From assembly GCA_958298945.1 (NCBI GenBank), contig OY282610.1, forward strand, positions 22,220,233 to 22,284,232: a stretch of 64,000 nt of DNA, written 5' to 3'. Within the stretch, counting starts at the first letter, position 1, and every line of letters begins with the position of its first letter. Origin of the DNA: Atherix ibis (lineage: Eukaryota; Arthropoda; Insecta; Diptera; Athericidae). The notes under the pieces are model-generated. The model had not been told where the DNA came from. It saw only the letters and a program-made list of their open reading frames with translations, and did no database searches. Shown one piece after another: positions 48,103 to 60,233 of this stretch. A program made the position numbers and the translations under genes.

Positions 48103-48599
48103 TATTGGGTTGTCCGGAAAGTAATTTCGTTGATTCCCAACAGAGGATTTAATTGTATTTTTAAATTTTACCAATTAACCTATAATTTTATTCAAATTTA
48201 AATTGAGTTATTTTTCTAAAATGATTAACTTCAATTTAAATGATTTTGACAATTATTAAGGAGAATAAAGATATTAAATTCAAGAAAAAGGATACTTGTT
48301 ATTATTTAACATTTTTCTACTATCAATAATTTTTATTTTAGATTTTTTTAAGTCACTTTTTTTAAAAAAAAAAAAATTTAATTGGCGAAATTTATAATTG
48401 CACGTGAAAATAGGAAGAATAAGATCTTTTTTCCTATTTGGTTGTAAGATTTTTTATTTTTCAATAGGGGATTTTTTAACTTTCCAAAAGATTACTTTTA
48501 AAGTTGTTTACAAAAAATTTCTTTTAAAACTATTTTTTTATAAAAGTTTCATTATTCTGTTTTCGAAATATGTTGTAGAGACATAATTATTAGTTATGA

Positions 48600-49110
48600 T
48601 TACAAACAATATTGGGCGGCTTTGCTTCATGGATGAGCTCTTGAATTGAAGAAGAAGTCCAAAGTCGTTGATATTAACAATTTTGGTGGCGTTAATGGAA
48701 ATTAGACGTTCATTGAAAGAAAGTCACAAGTTCTCGATATTCACATCATCAAAAGTGGGTCATAAAAAATTTGTGATCACGTCTCTGTAGTGCACTCCAT
48801 TCACAGTAACTGTAGCATCAACGACTTATAAAGCAGACCATACAGTGACATGGTTAGTCAATAACTTCACTTGGATTTTCAGATCATCAAATAAGACAAT
48901 TTTTTTTTTGACCGTCATCCGAGAACTTATAAGGTCTAACTTGTGTTAATTCTTACATAAATTAGACCTTATAAAGCTTAACAGCAAAACCTTTATTCAA
49001 AATTCACCACGTGGCCATTGTTCGCAAGCCTAATTGTTAGGAACATCGTGAAACTCGATAAAACTTGATCTTCAGCAACACGTTCAGGCACCGAAGCAAT
49101 ATTTTTAGCA
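48600..49110 (-). pseudogene. Decayed DD41D-type transposase (family H), inverse copy
   Basis: On the minus strand it repeats the motifs of 34250-34770, including the TVNGVHYRDVITNFL segment (about 48760-48810). It is equally damaged and shares many of the same lesions, so the damage came before the duplication. Confidence 0.7.
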
Positions 49111-49208
49111 ATGTGGCCTGTCAGTTTAAAGCCTTTAAAAAAAAGTTCCAATTAGTAGACCCATTATTTAAATTGAACTTATTTTAGCTCTTATATTAAT
49201 TTAATATA

Positions 49209-49264
49209 TTGGGTTCTCAAGAAATTAATTTCGTAATTACGAAATTACTTTCTTGACAACCCAA
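49209..49264. repeat. 56-bp palindrome of two family F ends, flanked by TA
   Basis: Two 28-base arms, TTGGGTTCTCAAGAAATTAA... and its inverse, meet at GTAA/TTAC with two mismatches. TA lies at 49207-49208 and 49265-49266. Confidence 0.9.
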
Positions 49265-49529
49265 TATAATGGGTTTTTTTATTACCAAGTAATATTGGAA
49301 TTAATTGTATTTTTTCACAACCAACTTCACACTTAAGCCGCATAATCATATGTAGTTTGACAGCTGACATAGCAGAGCTTGCTTTTGATTGATTCTGCAT
49401 AGTAGTTTTTGTTTGATACCCTTTTAAATATGAAAAGTGAAAAACAGTATTTCCGGCATATTTTACTTTTTTGCTATAGAAAAGATAAAAATGCTGTTCA
49501 AGCAAAAAAAAAAATTATCCGGTGTATAT

Positions 49530-50022
49530 TGAGAAGATGTGTTCAGTGAGCGCCAGTGCCAAAACTGGTTTGCAAAATTTCGACACGACAATTTTGATCT
49601 CGAAGATGCACCACGTTCTGGAACGCCAATAAATTGATTCAAACCGGCGAATAATAACTCGCGAAATCGCTGAGAGATTAAATTTCAAAAAAAAGGTCAA
49701 AATTGGTCAATAAGAAAGGTATAGTGTTCCAACAGGATAATGCGAAACAACATACAAGTTTAACTACTCGGCAAAAGCTTTTAGAGCTTGGTTAGGATAT
49801 ACTACCCAAACCCACCATACTCTCCAGATCTAGCACCTTCCGATTATCATTTGTTCCGGTTTCTACTACTAATTTTTTAGACAATTAAACATTTAATTCA
49901 AATGAGGAGGTCAAAAATCACTTGGATCAGATTTTTGCCAGCAAGGAACAAACATTTTATGAGCGTGGAATCATGCTACTGGCAGATAGATGGCAAAGGA
50001 TATTCGATCAGACTGGATAATA
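49530..50022 (+). pseudogene. mariner transposase, broken (family F)
   Basis: The N-terminal stretch FSERQCQNWFAKFRHDNFDLEDAPRSG (about 49540-49620) is followed by a helix-turn-helix remnant in shifted frame. A large deletion at about 49690 then joins it to VFQQDNAKQHTSLTTRQKLLELG (second D), a damaged SPDLAPSDY region, and the C-terminus EEVKNHLDQIFASKEQTFYERGIM, ending near 50022. The first catalytic D lies in the deleted part. Copies 1 and 2 lack different middle parts, so together they outline the family without either being functional. Confidence 0.85.
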
Positions 50023-50191
50023 TTTAATTGAATAAAATATTAATTTACTATAAGAAAATCGTCTTTTATTTTTATAAAAAAAAAAACGAAATTAGTTTCC
50101 GAACAACCCAATAATCGATATAATATTAGTACTATTCTATCGGTTATATGTATATGCGTTAATTTGGGTTATATGTACACATATATGCATT

Positions 50192-50334
50192 AAATCGAAG
50201 ATGAGCCAAAACACGTGCAAGCAAAGCAACGGTCAAAAGTTAACTGAACATTCAAAATGGCCGAACTTGTCGAAAATCGAATATACGTAACCCGTGAAAA
50301 TTCAAAATTCGCGATACTTTTTAAACAGACCTCG
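50192..50334 (-). mobile_element. mariner family B solo end (copy 4)
   Basis: One arm of the long inverted repeat only, with terminus and TA at 50335-50336. It contains AACACGTGCAAGCAAAGCAA, and about 45 bases are missing in the middle. No gene part remains, and the left side is not a family end. Confidence 0.88.
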
Positions 50335-50336
50335 TA

Positions 50337-51949
50337 CATCAACCGATCATAATAAAGTTTGCTAATCCAAATCACATACAAAAAGCATTCCAAAAAAAAA
50401 ATATCATTAAAGATCCTTTCAATGCCTTTATTCATTTTCAGCTTAAAAGTTAAGAATTATTATTCTTTAAAACCGAAATAACCTCAAAGTCTTAAACCTT
50501 TGAAGACCTTGAAATGTATTTTAAAACTCCTAATAATCTATAAATATAATTATTTGAATATATTTAAAGTCTTAATATAATTTAAAAAGGCTGACAGATA
50601 GTTTAACATAAAAGGTATCTCTTAATTTAAGACCCTAAACAACGAAAATATCCAAGATTTGTTATTGCAAAAAATAACGCAAATTCATTATTTAAAAATT
50701 TCATTCCAAAAAATAAACTTACATTTAATGTTCATTTAAATTAATTCAATTTCTATTCATTTTGATTATAAATTTGTCAAAAAGAAGACAAACAAACAAA
50801 ACTAAAACTAATTGAATTTTCAATACAAATATTATACCGAGATTGTCTATGATAATGTTAAAACTGACTACAAAATAATCCATTATGTCAAATTTTGTTA
50901 AGGCAATAAGCATTAAAATCAATTAAGAGCGATTTGTTAATTTTTGTTGCCGCAACTAGCAAAAACCATTTCGGAGAACATTAACAAAGTTCATCGGATT
51001 TTTGTTTCACAAAAGTAGAGTTGGTTGTTCGATATTGTAAATTAGAAAAAACAATGAGTTAGGGGGGGGGGGGGTAAAGAACAAACTCTGGATAAATTAG
51101 AAAAAGATATTACGCCTAAGGAAAGTGAAAAACTACCCTACATGCCACTACCTAATCCTCACTCGGCAAAATCTGAAAAATTAAACTATTCCTCTCAGAG
51201 AATCGAAAAATTCATCTTCTCTCTGACGAAAAGATATCCTCACAGTAAGTACATGTACACATACACATATGTATAGCAGTAGGTTAAAGTTTAACTAAAG
51301 CTACGTTAATAGTGGTAATATGATGGCATGTGAAACGAGATAGTATAGCCGTAGTTGGAATTAGTTTATTTCCGGTCATGTACAGTAAAGTTTACATGGT
51401 ACTATGAACATGGGTGTGGTATCTGCCTTATCCTTTATACAGGAATAGGATGGATATATGAATCGCACAAGTAGAAATATAATGAAAACGACTAATTGTA
51501 TCAAAAAACGTCTCTATCGTTAAATGTTTTAAGAACAATTTTAATGGTTTTCGTTACAATAAAATTAATTTTGCATGAATCCTTCATTAAACAACACTAC
51601 ACAAATACAAATAGGTCTTGTTCGAAAATTACCATAAAAACCCTGCAAAAAAAAAATTCAAATCCAAAAAAAAAAAAAATCAATTCAATATTATTCTTCC
51701 TTTTGCTGTTGTCGTATAATAAATTTTATCAGACAATTTCATTTTATTTGAATTTTAAGCAATAATATTCATTTCTCTATTGTTAACTATATAATAAAGA
51801 GGGACATTTTATCAAATTTATTATATAAATCATTTAAAATATTATAAAAATATAACGAAAGATCTTAATAGTAAAACAAATATAAATATAGATATTTATG
51901 GTTGTGTATATTTTTTTTATAGAACTAATCAAGAATTTCAAATTACCAC
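50337..51949. other. AT-rich spacer, no gene seen
   Basis: Holds a poly-G tract; the plus frame at 51496-51765 is low-complexity. Confidence 0.65.
51062..51074. repeat. Poly-G tract (13 G)
   Basis: Thirteen consecutive G in AT-rich DNA. Confidence 0.95.
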
Positions 51950-52215
51950 AAAACTAAGCAATTGTTTTAACATTAAAATATTTCTTGAGTTATTTTCTAA
52001 CTTAAAAGTTAAATATCTCATCAATCGACTACTGACATTAAAGAAAATCTTAATATATGGTATGAGCAATTGCTGACGTATAAGCAAATATTTTGTTATT
52101 CGTTTTTCATTCAAAATTGTGTTCTCACATTAAAATATTTTTTTAAATAGATTTTCTAAATGAAGAGAAAAACTTTCTTGCCAATTGATTGCTGACATTG
52201 AAGCTGGCCGACATA

Positions 52216-53010
52216 CGAGGTATGCTCAAAAAGGATAGCGAATTTTGAATTTCCGCGGGTTGCGTACATTCGATTTTCGATTTTTTGTGGCGTTATGTTG
52301 GTACTCATGTCTCTGTCTTATGCCGATAAGTTCGGCCATTTTGAATGTTCAGTTAATTTTGGACAGCTGCTTTGCTCGCACGTGTTTTAGCTCGTCTTAG
52401 ATTTTTGCCCATTCCAAAAAAATGGATTAAAGAATCTGTTTCGGGAACAAGAAAAAAGTCACAGGGGGCCAGATCTGGGGAATACGGTGGCTGTGGCATT
52501 ATAAGTGTGTTGTTTTTGGCCAAAAATTTGAGCACAATTTTGTCATTGTTCAAAAGGCAATTTTCGTTCTTCCGCAAATGCGGGCATTTCTGGCGGACTG
52601 CTTGGCGCAACTTACGCATAAGTTGCAGATAATATTCCGTATTGACCGTTCTACCCAGTCGGAAGAACTCATGATGTACCACGCCCCTGTAATCGAAGAA
52701 AACTGTAAGCAAAGCCTTCACATTCGACCGAACTTGGCGCACTTTTTTCGGTCTTGGCTCGTGCGGCAGCTTCCATTAGGATGATTGAGCTTTGGTTCCA
52801 CGTCATAACTAAAAACCCATGATTCGTCACCAGTTATGACCCTCTGAAGCAAATTTGGGTCATCGCGGACAGAGTCCAACAGCTCCTTAGCGAAGACGAG
52901 CTAAAAAGAAAGAGACATGAGTACCAACATAACACCACAAAAAAAATTGAAAATCGAATATACGCAACCCGCGGAAATTCAAAATTCGCGATACTTTTTA
53001 ACAGACCTCG
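52216..53010 (-). mobile_element. mariner family B copy 5, nested in satellite 3 (795 bp)
   Basis: TA at 52214-52215 and 53011-53012. The satellite reads GGCCGACA before and TATGAAAAATTGCTG after; intact satellite copies (ACCTACATATGTGAAAAATTG, about 53340) give the empty site. The left arm holds the full inverted leader; the right arm is shortened by a deletion joining it to the gene. Confidence 0.94.
52353..52905 (-). pseudogene. mariner transposase, catalytic half only (family B)
   Basis: Reading minus from about 52905: ELLDSVRDDPNLLQRVITGDESWVF-like sequence (first D), then the open frame 52353-52742 with QVRSNVKALLTVFFDYRGVVHHEF, LRQAVRQKCPHLRKNENCLLNND (second D present, but the following residues up to the ..EFLAKNN.. 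part are shortened), and PPYSPDLAPCDFFLV (third D). It then continues through PETDSLIHFFGMGKN into the inverted leader. The DNA-binding half is deleted. The continuation after CDFF is the same as in copies 1 and 2, so the odd 3' end is a family feature. Confidence 0.88.
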
Positions 53011-55879
53011 TATATGAAAAATTGCTGCCAGTTACGCAAAGCTTTATGCACTTTTTTTCAATTAAAAATTAATTTTTCACATTAAAACATTTTCCTAAGT
53101 AGTTTTTCTAAATTAAAAGGAAAAAATCTCTAACCAACCGATTGCTAAAAATCCCATTAGTCGACTGCTGACATTGAAGCGAATCTTAATATATGAGCAA
53201 TTGCTGACGTATAAGCAAATATTTTATTCTTTTTTCATTCAAAATTTTTTTTTTACATTAAAATATTTTCTTAAATAGGTTTTCTAAATTATCATAAAAT
53301 AAAAAATATTTTGCCAATAAATTACTGACATTCAAGCTGACCTACATATGTGAAAAATTGCTGACAGGTAAGCAAAGATTTATTCACTCTTTTCAATTAA
53401 AAATTAATTTTTCACATTAAAACATTTTCCTAAGTAGTTTTTCTAAATTAACAGGAAAAATCTCTAACCAACCGATTGCTAAAAATCCCATTAGTCGACT
53501 GCTGACATTGAAGCGAATCTTAATATATGAGCAATTGCTGACGTATAAGCAAATATTTTATTCTTCCTTTTTCATTCAAAATTGTTTTTCGATATAAAAA
53601 TGGTTTGTTAAGTAGTTTTACTAAATTAAAAGAAAAAATATCTTGCCAATTAGTTGTTGACATTGAAGGTGACCTACATACCAATATGAAATTGCTGACA
53701 TGTAAGCAAGGCTTTATGCACTTTTTTCAATTAAAAATTATTTTATTCACATTAAAACATTTTCCTAAGTAGTTTTTCTAAATTAAAAGGAAAAAATCTT
53801 TAACCAACCGGCTGCTAAATCTTAATATATGAGCAATTGCTGACGTATAGGCAAATATTTTATTCTTCCTTTTTCGCTCAAAACTTTTTTTAAAATTAAA
53901 ATAGTTTCTTAAGTAGTTTTTCTAAATTATAATAAAATAAAACATCTTTTGCCAATAAATTACTGACATTGAAGCTGATCTACATATGTGAGAAATTGCT
54001 GACAGCTGAGCAAAGCTTTATTCACTCTTTTCAATCAAAAATTAATTTTTCACATTAAAACATTTTCCTAAGTAGTTTTTCTAAATTAAAAGGAAAAAAT
54101 CTCTAATCAACCGATTGCTAAAAATCCCATTAGTCGACTGCTTACAGTGAAGCGAATCTTAATATATGAGCAATTGCTGACGTATAAGCAAATATTTTAT
54201 TCTTCCTTTTTCATTCAAAATTTTTTTTTTACATTAAAATATTTTCTTAAATAGGTTTTCTAAATTATCATAAAATAAAAAATATTTTGCCAATAAATTA
54301 CTGACATTCAAGCTGACCTACATATGTGAAAAATTGCTGACAGGTAAGCAAAGATTTATTCACTCTTTTCAATTAAAAATTAATTTTTCACATTAAAACA
54401 TTTTCCTAAGTAGTTTTTCTAAATTAACAGGAAAAATCTCTAACCAACCGATTGCTAAAAATCCCATTAGTCGACTGCTGACATTGAAGCGAATCTTAAT
54501 ATATGAGCAATTGCTGACGTATAAGCAAATATTTTATTCTTCCTTTTTCATTCAAAATTTTTTTTTACATTAAAATAGTTTCTTAAATAGGTTTTCTAAA
54601 TTAAAAGAAAAAGTCTCTTGACAAACGATGGCTGATATTAAATCTGACCTACATATGTGAAAAATTGCTGACAGGTAAGCAAAGATTTATTCACTCTTTT
54701 CAATCAAAAATTAATTTTACATATTAAAATATTTTGCTAAGTAGTTTTTTCTAAATTAAATGGAAAAAAAATCCCTAACTAATCGATTGCTGACATTGAA
54801 GCAAATCTTTTCGTTCGAACAGTTGCTGACATGTAAGCAAAGATTTTATTAATTTTTTCCATAATTCTATATTATTGTAAATAAAATGTAATTATTCTCA
54901 AAAAATACATACATTTTCAAAATTACTCACATGTTTGTTGGCAATTGTTTATGGATGAGCATTTTTAAAAATCATATTAAAAATTTGAAACAGTGTCAAT
55001 TTCTTTTTCTTATAATGTTTATGCTAATAAAGTATATATATAATATTTTTCTGTGCTTTCTTTTCACTGTATAAGCAATTGTTGTAATAATTTTCGATTA
55101 ATAATAAATGCAAATACACTACTGATATGTGAGCAATTGCTTATTTTTTATTAATTGAATAATGTTTTGCTTTTGTATCAGCAATAATACTAATATTTTT
55201 ACTATTGCTCATATATCAGCAATTAGTTAATTTTTTACAATTAAAATAAATGCATCGTTTGAAATTTTATTGATAGTGTAGAAGTGAATTCTATTTTGGA
55301 TTGTTTTATAAAGCAAATACTGATATATGAGCATTTGCTTGAATGTGAGTAGAAGATTTATTATATAATATGTAATTTACAAAAAAAAAAAGTTTTATTA
55401 AAAAATTCAAGCGTAATTGGCTTATTAAACCTTGTTGGTAGACACAGAGATAATTTTGAAAAATAAAAAATAGTTTAAGATCAAATAAATGGCTTTTCGT
55501 TATTTACAAAATTTATCAACAATTTATCAAATCATCCGGCGTTTATACATATAAACACACTCACTTATGCTTCGTACTAAATACAAAAATTAATCGAATG
55601 ACACAGCAATATTGAAGATGAATTTAACAACTTATGGTGGAGATTTTATCACCAAATATGATATAATATTGTTAATCGATGTGATAATATTAATCAGAAG
55701 ATAAGGTAATAAAATGGAAATAATAATAAATGTTTGTACATAGATTTACTAGACGAAATAAATTTCATTTCTTTTTTTTCTTTTTTTTTTTTTTTTGTAC
55801 GTACAATAATCGCATTTTTAGTTACTGATCTCATATAATTCATGTTAGTGTGTATTTAACAGCCACTTTGATAGTCATC

Positions 55880-56110
55880 TTTGAGAAAAATAACACCATC
55901 AGCATCATAATCATTATTATCATTATATTCACTCATTACTAGTAACAATTCCACCATTACTGTCATCATCGTCGTCCCTTTTACCAATAAATGTAATCAT
56001 AAACCATATGCCATATAGTCATAGTTATAGACACAAGCCTATCATCACCATCATCATAATTGTAACCATGAAATCTTTTACCGCCATCACTATTGCGCCA
56101 TCATTATTGT
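55880..56110. repeat. Degenerate ATC/CAT-rich region
   Basis: Interrupted ATCATC, CATCAT and CCATCA runs over about 230 bases. Confidence 0.75.
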
Positions 56111-57522
56111 CATGATCGTCATATCGTCATATCGGCAATGATTATGAATAAATCAAATGATATGAAATCAAATTGATAACAACCATCCTTTTTGTTGTCT
56201 TACCATATATGATGATTTTCGGTAGTATCCACATTTGGCAGTAAAAGGACATACTTCTACATATGAAAACCGTAGTCAACCACACGATAAGATTAGACTT
56301 ATAACAATTGAGAAAGCCAACTTGGTGAACTTAAAAGAAATAAAAGGAAGTTCAAAAGAAACGAATAGGAAGATAAATTAAGATTAGAAAAAGAGGGCAA
56401 TAGCGTTCTACAAAAAAGGACACCAGAAATTATTAAAAACGAACTAGATGCATGAAAGTAAAAGGAAATTGCCTAAAAGGAGTTGAGAATAGAGACAAAT
56501 TTTGAATGTGGGGTTGGGTAGGGAAAAGTTCGATGAGATACGACAAAAAATCACATTATTAGAGGAAGTCTTAAAGAAGCAGCGGAGCACTTCACAATAG
56601 ACGGAAGGACAATGCGTACGACTCCTTATCTCTGTTATGGGATCACATTCGATGTTGGTGCGAGTGTATTACTATGAGTAAAGCAATAGATGGAAACTCA
56701 TATCCACATACTGGAGCTGATCAATCAAAACCTCATCTACTTTATCTACCCCATGACTACTGTTCCCAATTATGGCTACAATCTACAAAACATACTGCTC
56801 ATTCCTCTTCTACCCACTTCCATCATTTATGAACAATCTTCTACCATAAAACTATACCACCCAACACCATCAAGAAAAGAGATATGCTCTTATAGATAAG
56901 AGATACTGAAATGGGCGTACAGGGACGTGTGCAATTGGGTAAAATGACAAAATGAGGTAAATACAATAAAACCAACCCCAAACAACCCCCATTCCCACCC
57001 CTAAAATTCCAACAACTTTAACTGTACACACGTTCCTCATTCACAATAGAAATGAGCATATTTAGAGACTTTCATTTCTGTACATGTTTTTCTTCGATTT
57101 TTTTTTTTTTGTTGTTGTTTTTTTTTTAATATTTATTTACGTACATACATACGTGATACTTCATATACTATTTTAGTAGTATGTTCTTGATTGTACATGT
57201 AATAAAATTTAAGAGAGACAGTGTAAAAAAAATATGATAATGATGATTAATTGTATTATGAGATAATAATAATAATAATAAAATTTGAACGGAAATGAAA
57301 AATAAAAACTTTTCGTCCTACTTAAATGTTATGTATTAGATGGGAATCCTTTTAGTCATGATTTTACCAAGAAAGAAAGCTTACCATACCTATGACAACT
57401 ATTTCGATTTCTTCGAATATGTTCTACACATACAATAGTTCTCGTCTACAACAAAGCCTCGAACATAGTCTAAATGTAACACATTCGAAAGATGATTAAG
57501 AAAAATCATCCTTTTTCCATGC

Positions 57523-57541
57523 ACACACACACACACACACT
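57523..57541. repeat. (CA)n microsatellite
   Basis: About nine CA units. Confidence 0.92.
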
Positions 57542-59050
57542 TACACATATGTCAAACCATACGCTTGCACCCACACATCTAAATGAGAATAAACTAACAA
57601 AAAAAAATTATCTGCTTTCTGTCAATCACCACACGCACTTTGAATCGATTCTTAACCACATTTACGACCTCGAACCAAACCAAAAACGATGGAGCACTTG
57701 ATAAAACGTAGATGATATTGTCATGTTCAGAAGTTGTGTTCGTGACGGTTTAGGATTGTGTCGTAAATCTTCAACAAAATAGAACGATTCCTATTTTCAT
57801 AGTCATTCTATTTGTAAAAGGATATATCTTCCATAAAAAAAAAAAAATAAGTATTTTTTCTATGCAGAAAAAAGAAGAGAAGAAGAAGAAAAAAAACCTA
57901 ACAAGAAAGTGGGAAAAATTGAAACAAATTGTTTACTACTAGTAAAGTTTTCTATACAAAAATGTGATATGAGAAAAATTCCATGAGGACTTAACTAAAT
58001 GCTTACAAATTCCATTTTCATAAGGATCAAACTAAATGCCGCTCAATATAATCCCAAACATATCAAAATCAACAAACAAAAAAAAATACCATCGATTTTG
58101 TGAAAAAATTTCTATTAATCATATTTTTGCCAGTTTTCATTTTTTTTGTTTTGTTTGTTTTCCTATTCGAAAAAAGCTCCAATTAGTAAGTATATTACTA
58201 CTATTGAAAAGTAAACTAAAAAGTAACTTTCAAAAGTGTGACCGTCATCCTTATTAACAACCTGAAAAAATGTCCTTATTTCTAAAAATACACAAAAAAA
58301 AACCTAATATTTCAATCTTATACCTAAACCGAAAAACTTATATTAATTATAATGAACAAAGGACATACCTGAGCTAATGAAAATTTCTCTTCTCACAATT
58401 ATGCATGTCCCTAACAAATTAATTAAAATTTTCAACTAAACCATTTTCCAATAATTATTTTAAATAGAAAAGTTAATTTTCAAAAGTACTCAATTAAAAT
58501 TATTATTAAAGTGTCGAAATTTCTAATAAAATTTACATTAATTTAATAATAATTAAATTTCATTAATGATAAGAAAATTGTTGGAAAATTTTCAACAAAT
58601 TACAAGTGATATCATCCATCTTGCCATAAAGCGAATGAATGAATTTCTATTAATAGCAATCATTAAAAATATTAACAATTTTACTAAGACTTTTAATTAA
58701 AAAATTATTATAAAAAATTTAGGTATTTATTAACCACAATGAATATGAACTGAATTGGAATATTTTTGAGCAGTTTGGTGGTAGGTGAGGATTTTCGGAA
58801 AGTGATTCTTTCATTGATGAAATTCATTCGAAACTGGAAATACTTCTCATCGAGGCATAAGAAAAATTTCGCTTTAAAAGGATCGGGTGATCAATTCCAT
58901 TTGGTAAGTGGTCGTTTAGCATAAGAAAGAATGAACAAATTGGCTTATTTGTGGATTCGATTGGAATCTAACTGAAACAGGGCCACAGAGGCTGAAAGAA
59001 TTCGATATAAAATTAGCTGAGAAAATACCATTCTGTATCTCATGCTTATA

Positions 59051-59847
59051 CTAGATGTATAAGCTTAAATCCGCTGTTTGGTCATAGATGGCGTGAGTGA
59101 GCGTATTAAGCTACCATGGGCACGCCATACTTTTTTTTTATGAGTTTGACATCTGTCAATATTAATTATGTGTACATTGTCAGCAATTTCGCACAACGAC
59201 ATACATTTTTCCTTTGGTAATTATGTCTAGTTTTGTGCCAGAAAAAGAGCATATGCGGTAAGCTCTGCTTTTCTGCTTCAATTTGAAGAAATCGGCTGCC
59301 GAATCGCATTGAATGCTTATGGAGGCTATGGTAACAGTTCTTTATCAGAAACAACGTTTCGAGATTGGTTTTGGCGGTTCAAAGATGGCAATTTTGACTT
59401 GGTGGATAAGAAGCGTGAAAATCGGCCTAGGAAGGTTGAGGACCGTCAATTGCAAGCTCGTTTGGACGAAGACGATACCCAATCGCAAAAAATGCTCGCA
59501 GAGCAATTTGGTGTTACTCATCCAGCCATTTCCATGCGTGCTATCCCACCCCGCTTATTCACCAGACCTGGCGCCTTCCGACTACCACCTCTTTTCGTCG
59601 ATGGGCCACGCGCTCGCTGAGCAGCACTTCGATTCTTACGAAAACGTCCAAAAATGGCTTGATGAGTGGTTTGCCTCGAAAGAGAAAGAATTTTTTTGGC
59701 GTGGTATCCGCAAATTGCCCGATAGATGGAAAAAATGTGTAGCTAGCGAGGGCAAGTACTTTAAATAAATTTGTTTATTGTTTTCTATGAAAAAAACATG
59801 TGTTTTTTTTTGACTAAAAAACAGCGGATTTAAGCTTATATAACTGG
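59051..59847 (+). mobile_element. mariner family C copy 2, internally deleted (797 bp)
   Basis: Left CTAGATGTATAAGCTTAAAT and right inverse CCAGTTATATAAGCTTAAAT, with TA at 59049-59050 and 59848-59849. It is the same family as 39948-41110, whose inner portion from the end of the DNA-binding domain to just before the third catalytic D is missing here. Confidence 0.93.
59224..59768 (+). pseudogene. mariner transposase, middle deleted (family C)
   Basis: The ATG at 59224 gives MSSFVPEKEHMR, then TAA. The frame 59309-59560 reads SLSETTFRDWFWRFKDGNFDLVDKKRENRPRKVEDRQ and a second helix-turn-helix (EQFGVTHPAISMR). The deletion then joins to HPAYSPDLAPSDYHLFSSMGH, and the C-terminus FFWRGIRKLPDRWKKCVASEGKYFK is intact to 59768. 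The first and second catalytic residues are absent. Where copy 1 lacks residues 13 or so around DVRKWLDEW, this copy keeps QKWLDEWFASKEK. A protein of DNA-binding domain only could act as a competitor, but nothing shows expression. Confidence 0.9.
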
Positions 59848-59849
59848 TA

Positions 59850-60231
59850 TAAATTCTCGACTATATAGAAGAAGAAAAAACGCTTAGATTCATAAAATTC
59901 CTTGTAGAAAATCTATTCTGAAGCAAAAGCTTTTCCTTATTTGATATAAGACTCAATTGCGGTATTATTTTCATTTTAAATCTACTAAATCACAGTTTTT
60001 TGTCAAGGTCAGTTTTATTATCCGTTCTAGACTATCTAAACAAAATAAAGGATTCCATCCATTTCAGCTAATTGATTTTAGCATTGATTATTTTGATAGA
60101 ATTAATTTTTTTTTTCAAGTGGATACTGTTAAAAATTGTTTTTTGAAAGATCTTCCCTTCGAACAGTTTCAAAAGTTCGCAACATTTCTGGCTAAGGACT
60201 CTAAAATCAAAATAAATTAAAATTTCTTTTA
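59850..60231. other. AT-rich spacer
   Basis: An 87-codon plus frame (59957-60220) reads like AT-rich chance sequence; I do not recognise it. Confidence 0.6.
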
Positions 60232-60233
60232 TA

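Larger units (their letters stand above)
48166..50030 (+). repeat. Inverted duplication, right arm
   Basis: Reverse complement of 33121-35392: AT-rich tail, H remnant, F 5' end, F body in that order. It ends on the left at the F-type terminus (48105-48165), which has no partner in the left arm. Confidence 0.87.
48105..50111 (+). mobile_element. Family F copy 2 complex with internal H remnant
   Basis: The outer ends are TTGGGTTGTCCGGAAAGTAA at 48105 and the inverse of TTGGGTTGTTCGGAAACTAA at 50111, each next to TA. Inside lie an inverted copy of the H block (48166-49206), a 56-bp palindrome of two F ends (49209-49264), and then an F body with a degenerate start (49267 on). It may be one interrupted element or an F-bounded composite followed by a separate F copy. 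Confidence 0.75.
51950..54860. repeat. Satellite 3: about 335-bp units made of two related halves
   Basis: The marker GAGCAATTGCTGACGTATAA occurs at about 52063, 53195, 53529, 53831, 54168 and 54505, mostly 334-337 apart. A related half-unit marker (AAATTGCTGACAGGTAAGC) lies between them, at about 53355, 53990, 54330 and 54660. A higher-order copy of about 975 bases is visible: 53203-53600 against 54178-54580, sharing private changes such as TTAACAGGAAAAATC. More decayed traces (GAGCAATTGCTTATT) reach about 55340. A family B element interrupts the array at 52216-53010. Confidence 0.93.
54861..59048. other. Spacer of mixed complexity, no gene supported
   Basis: From 55500 to 58300 there are many simple tracts (poly-T, CAT-rich 55880-56110, CA run 57523-57541) mixed with more complex sequence, like intron or intergenic DNA. 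No open frame looks coding; 56690-56899 is unrecognised. Confidence 0.55.
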
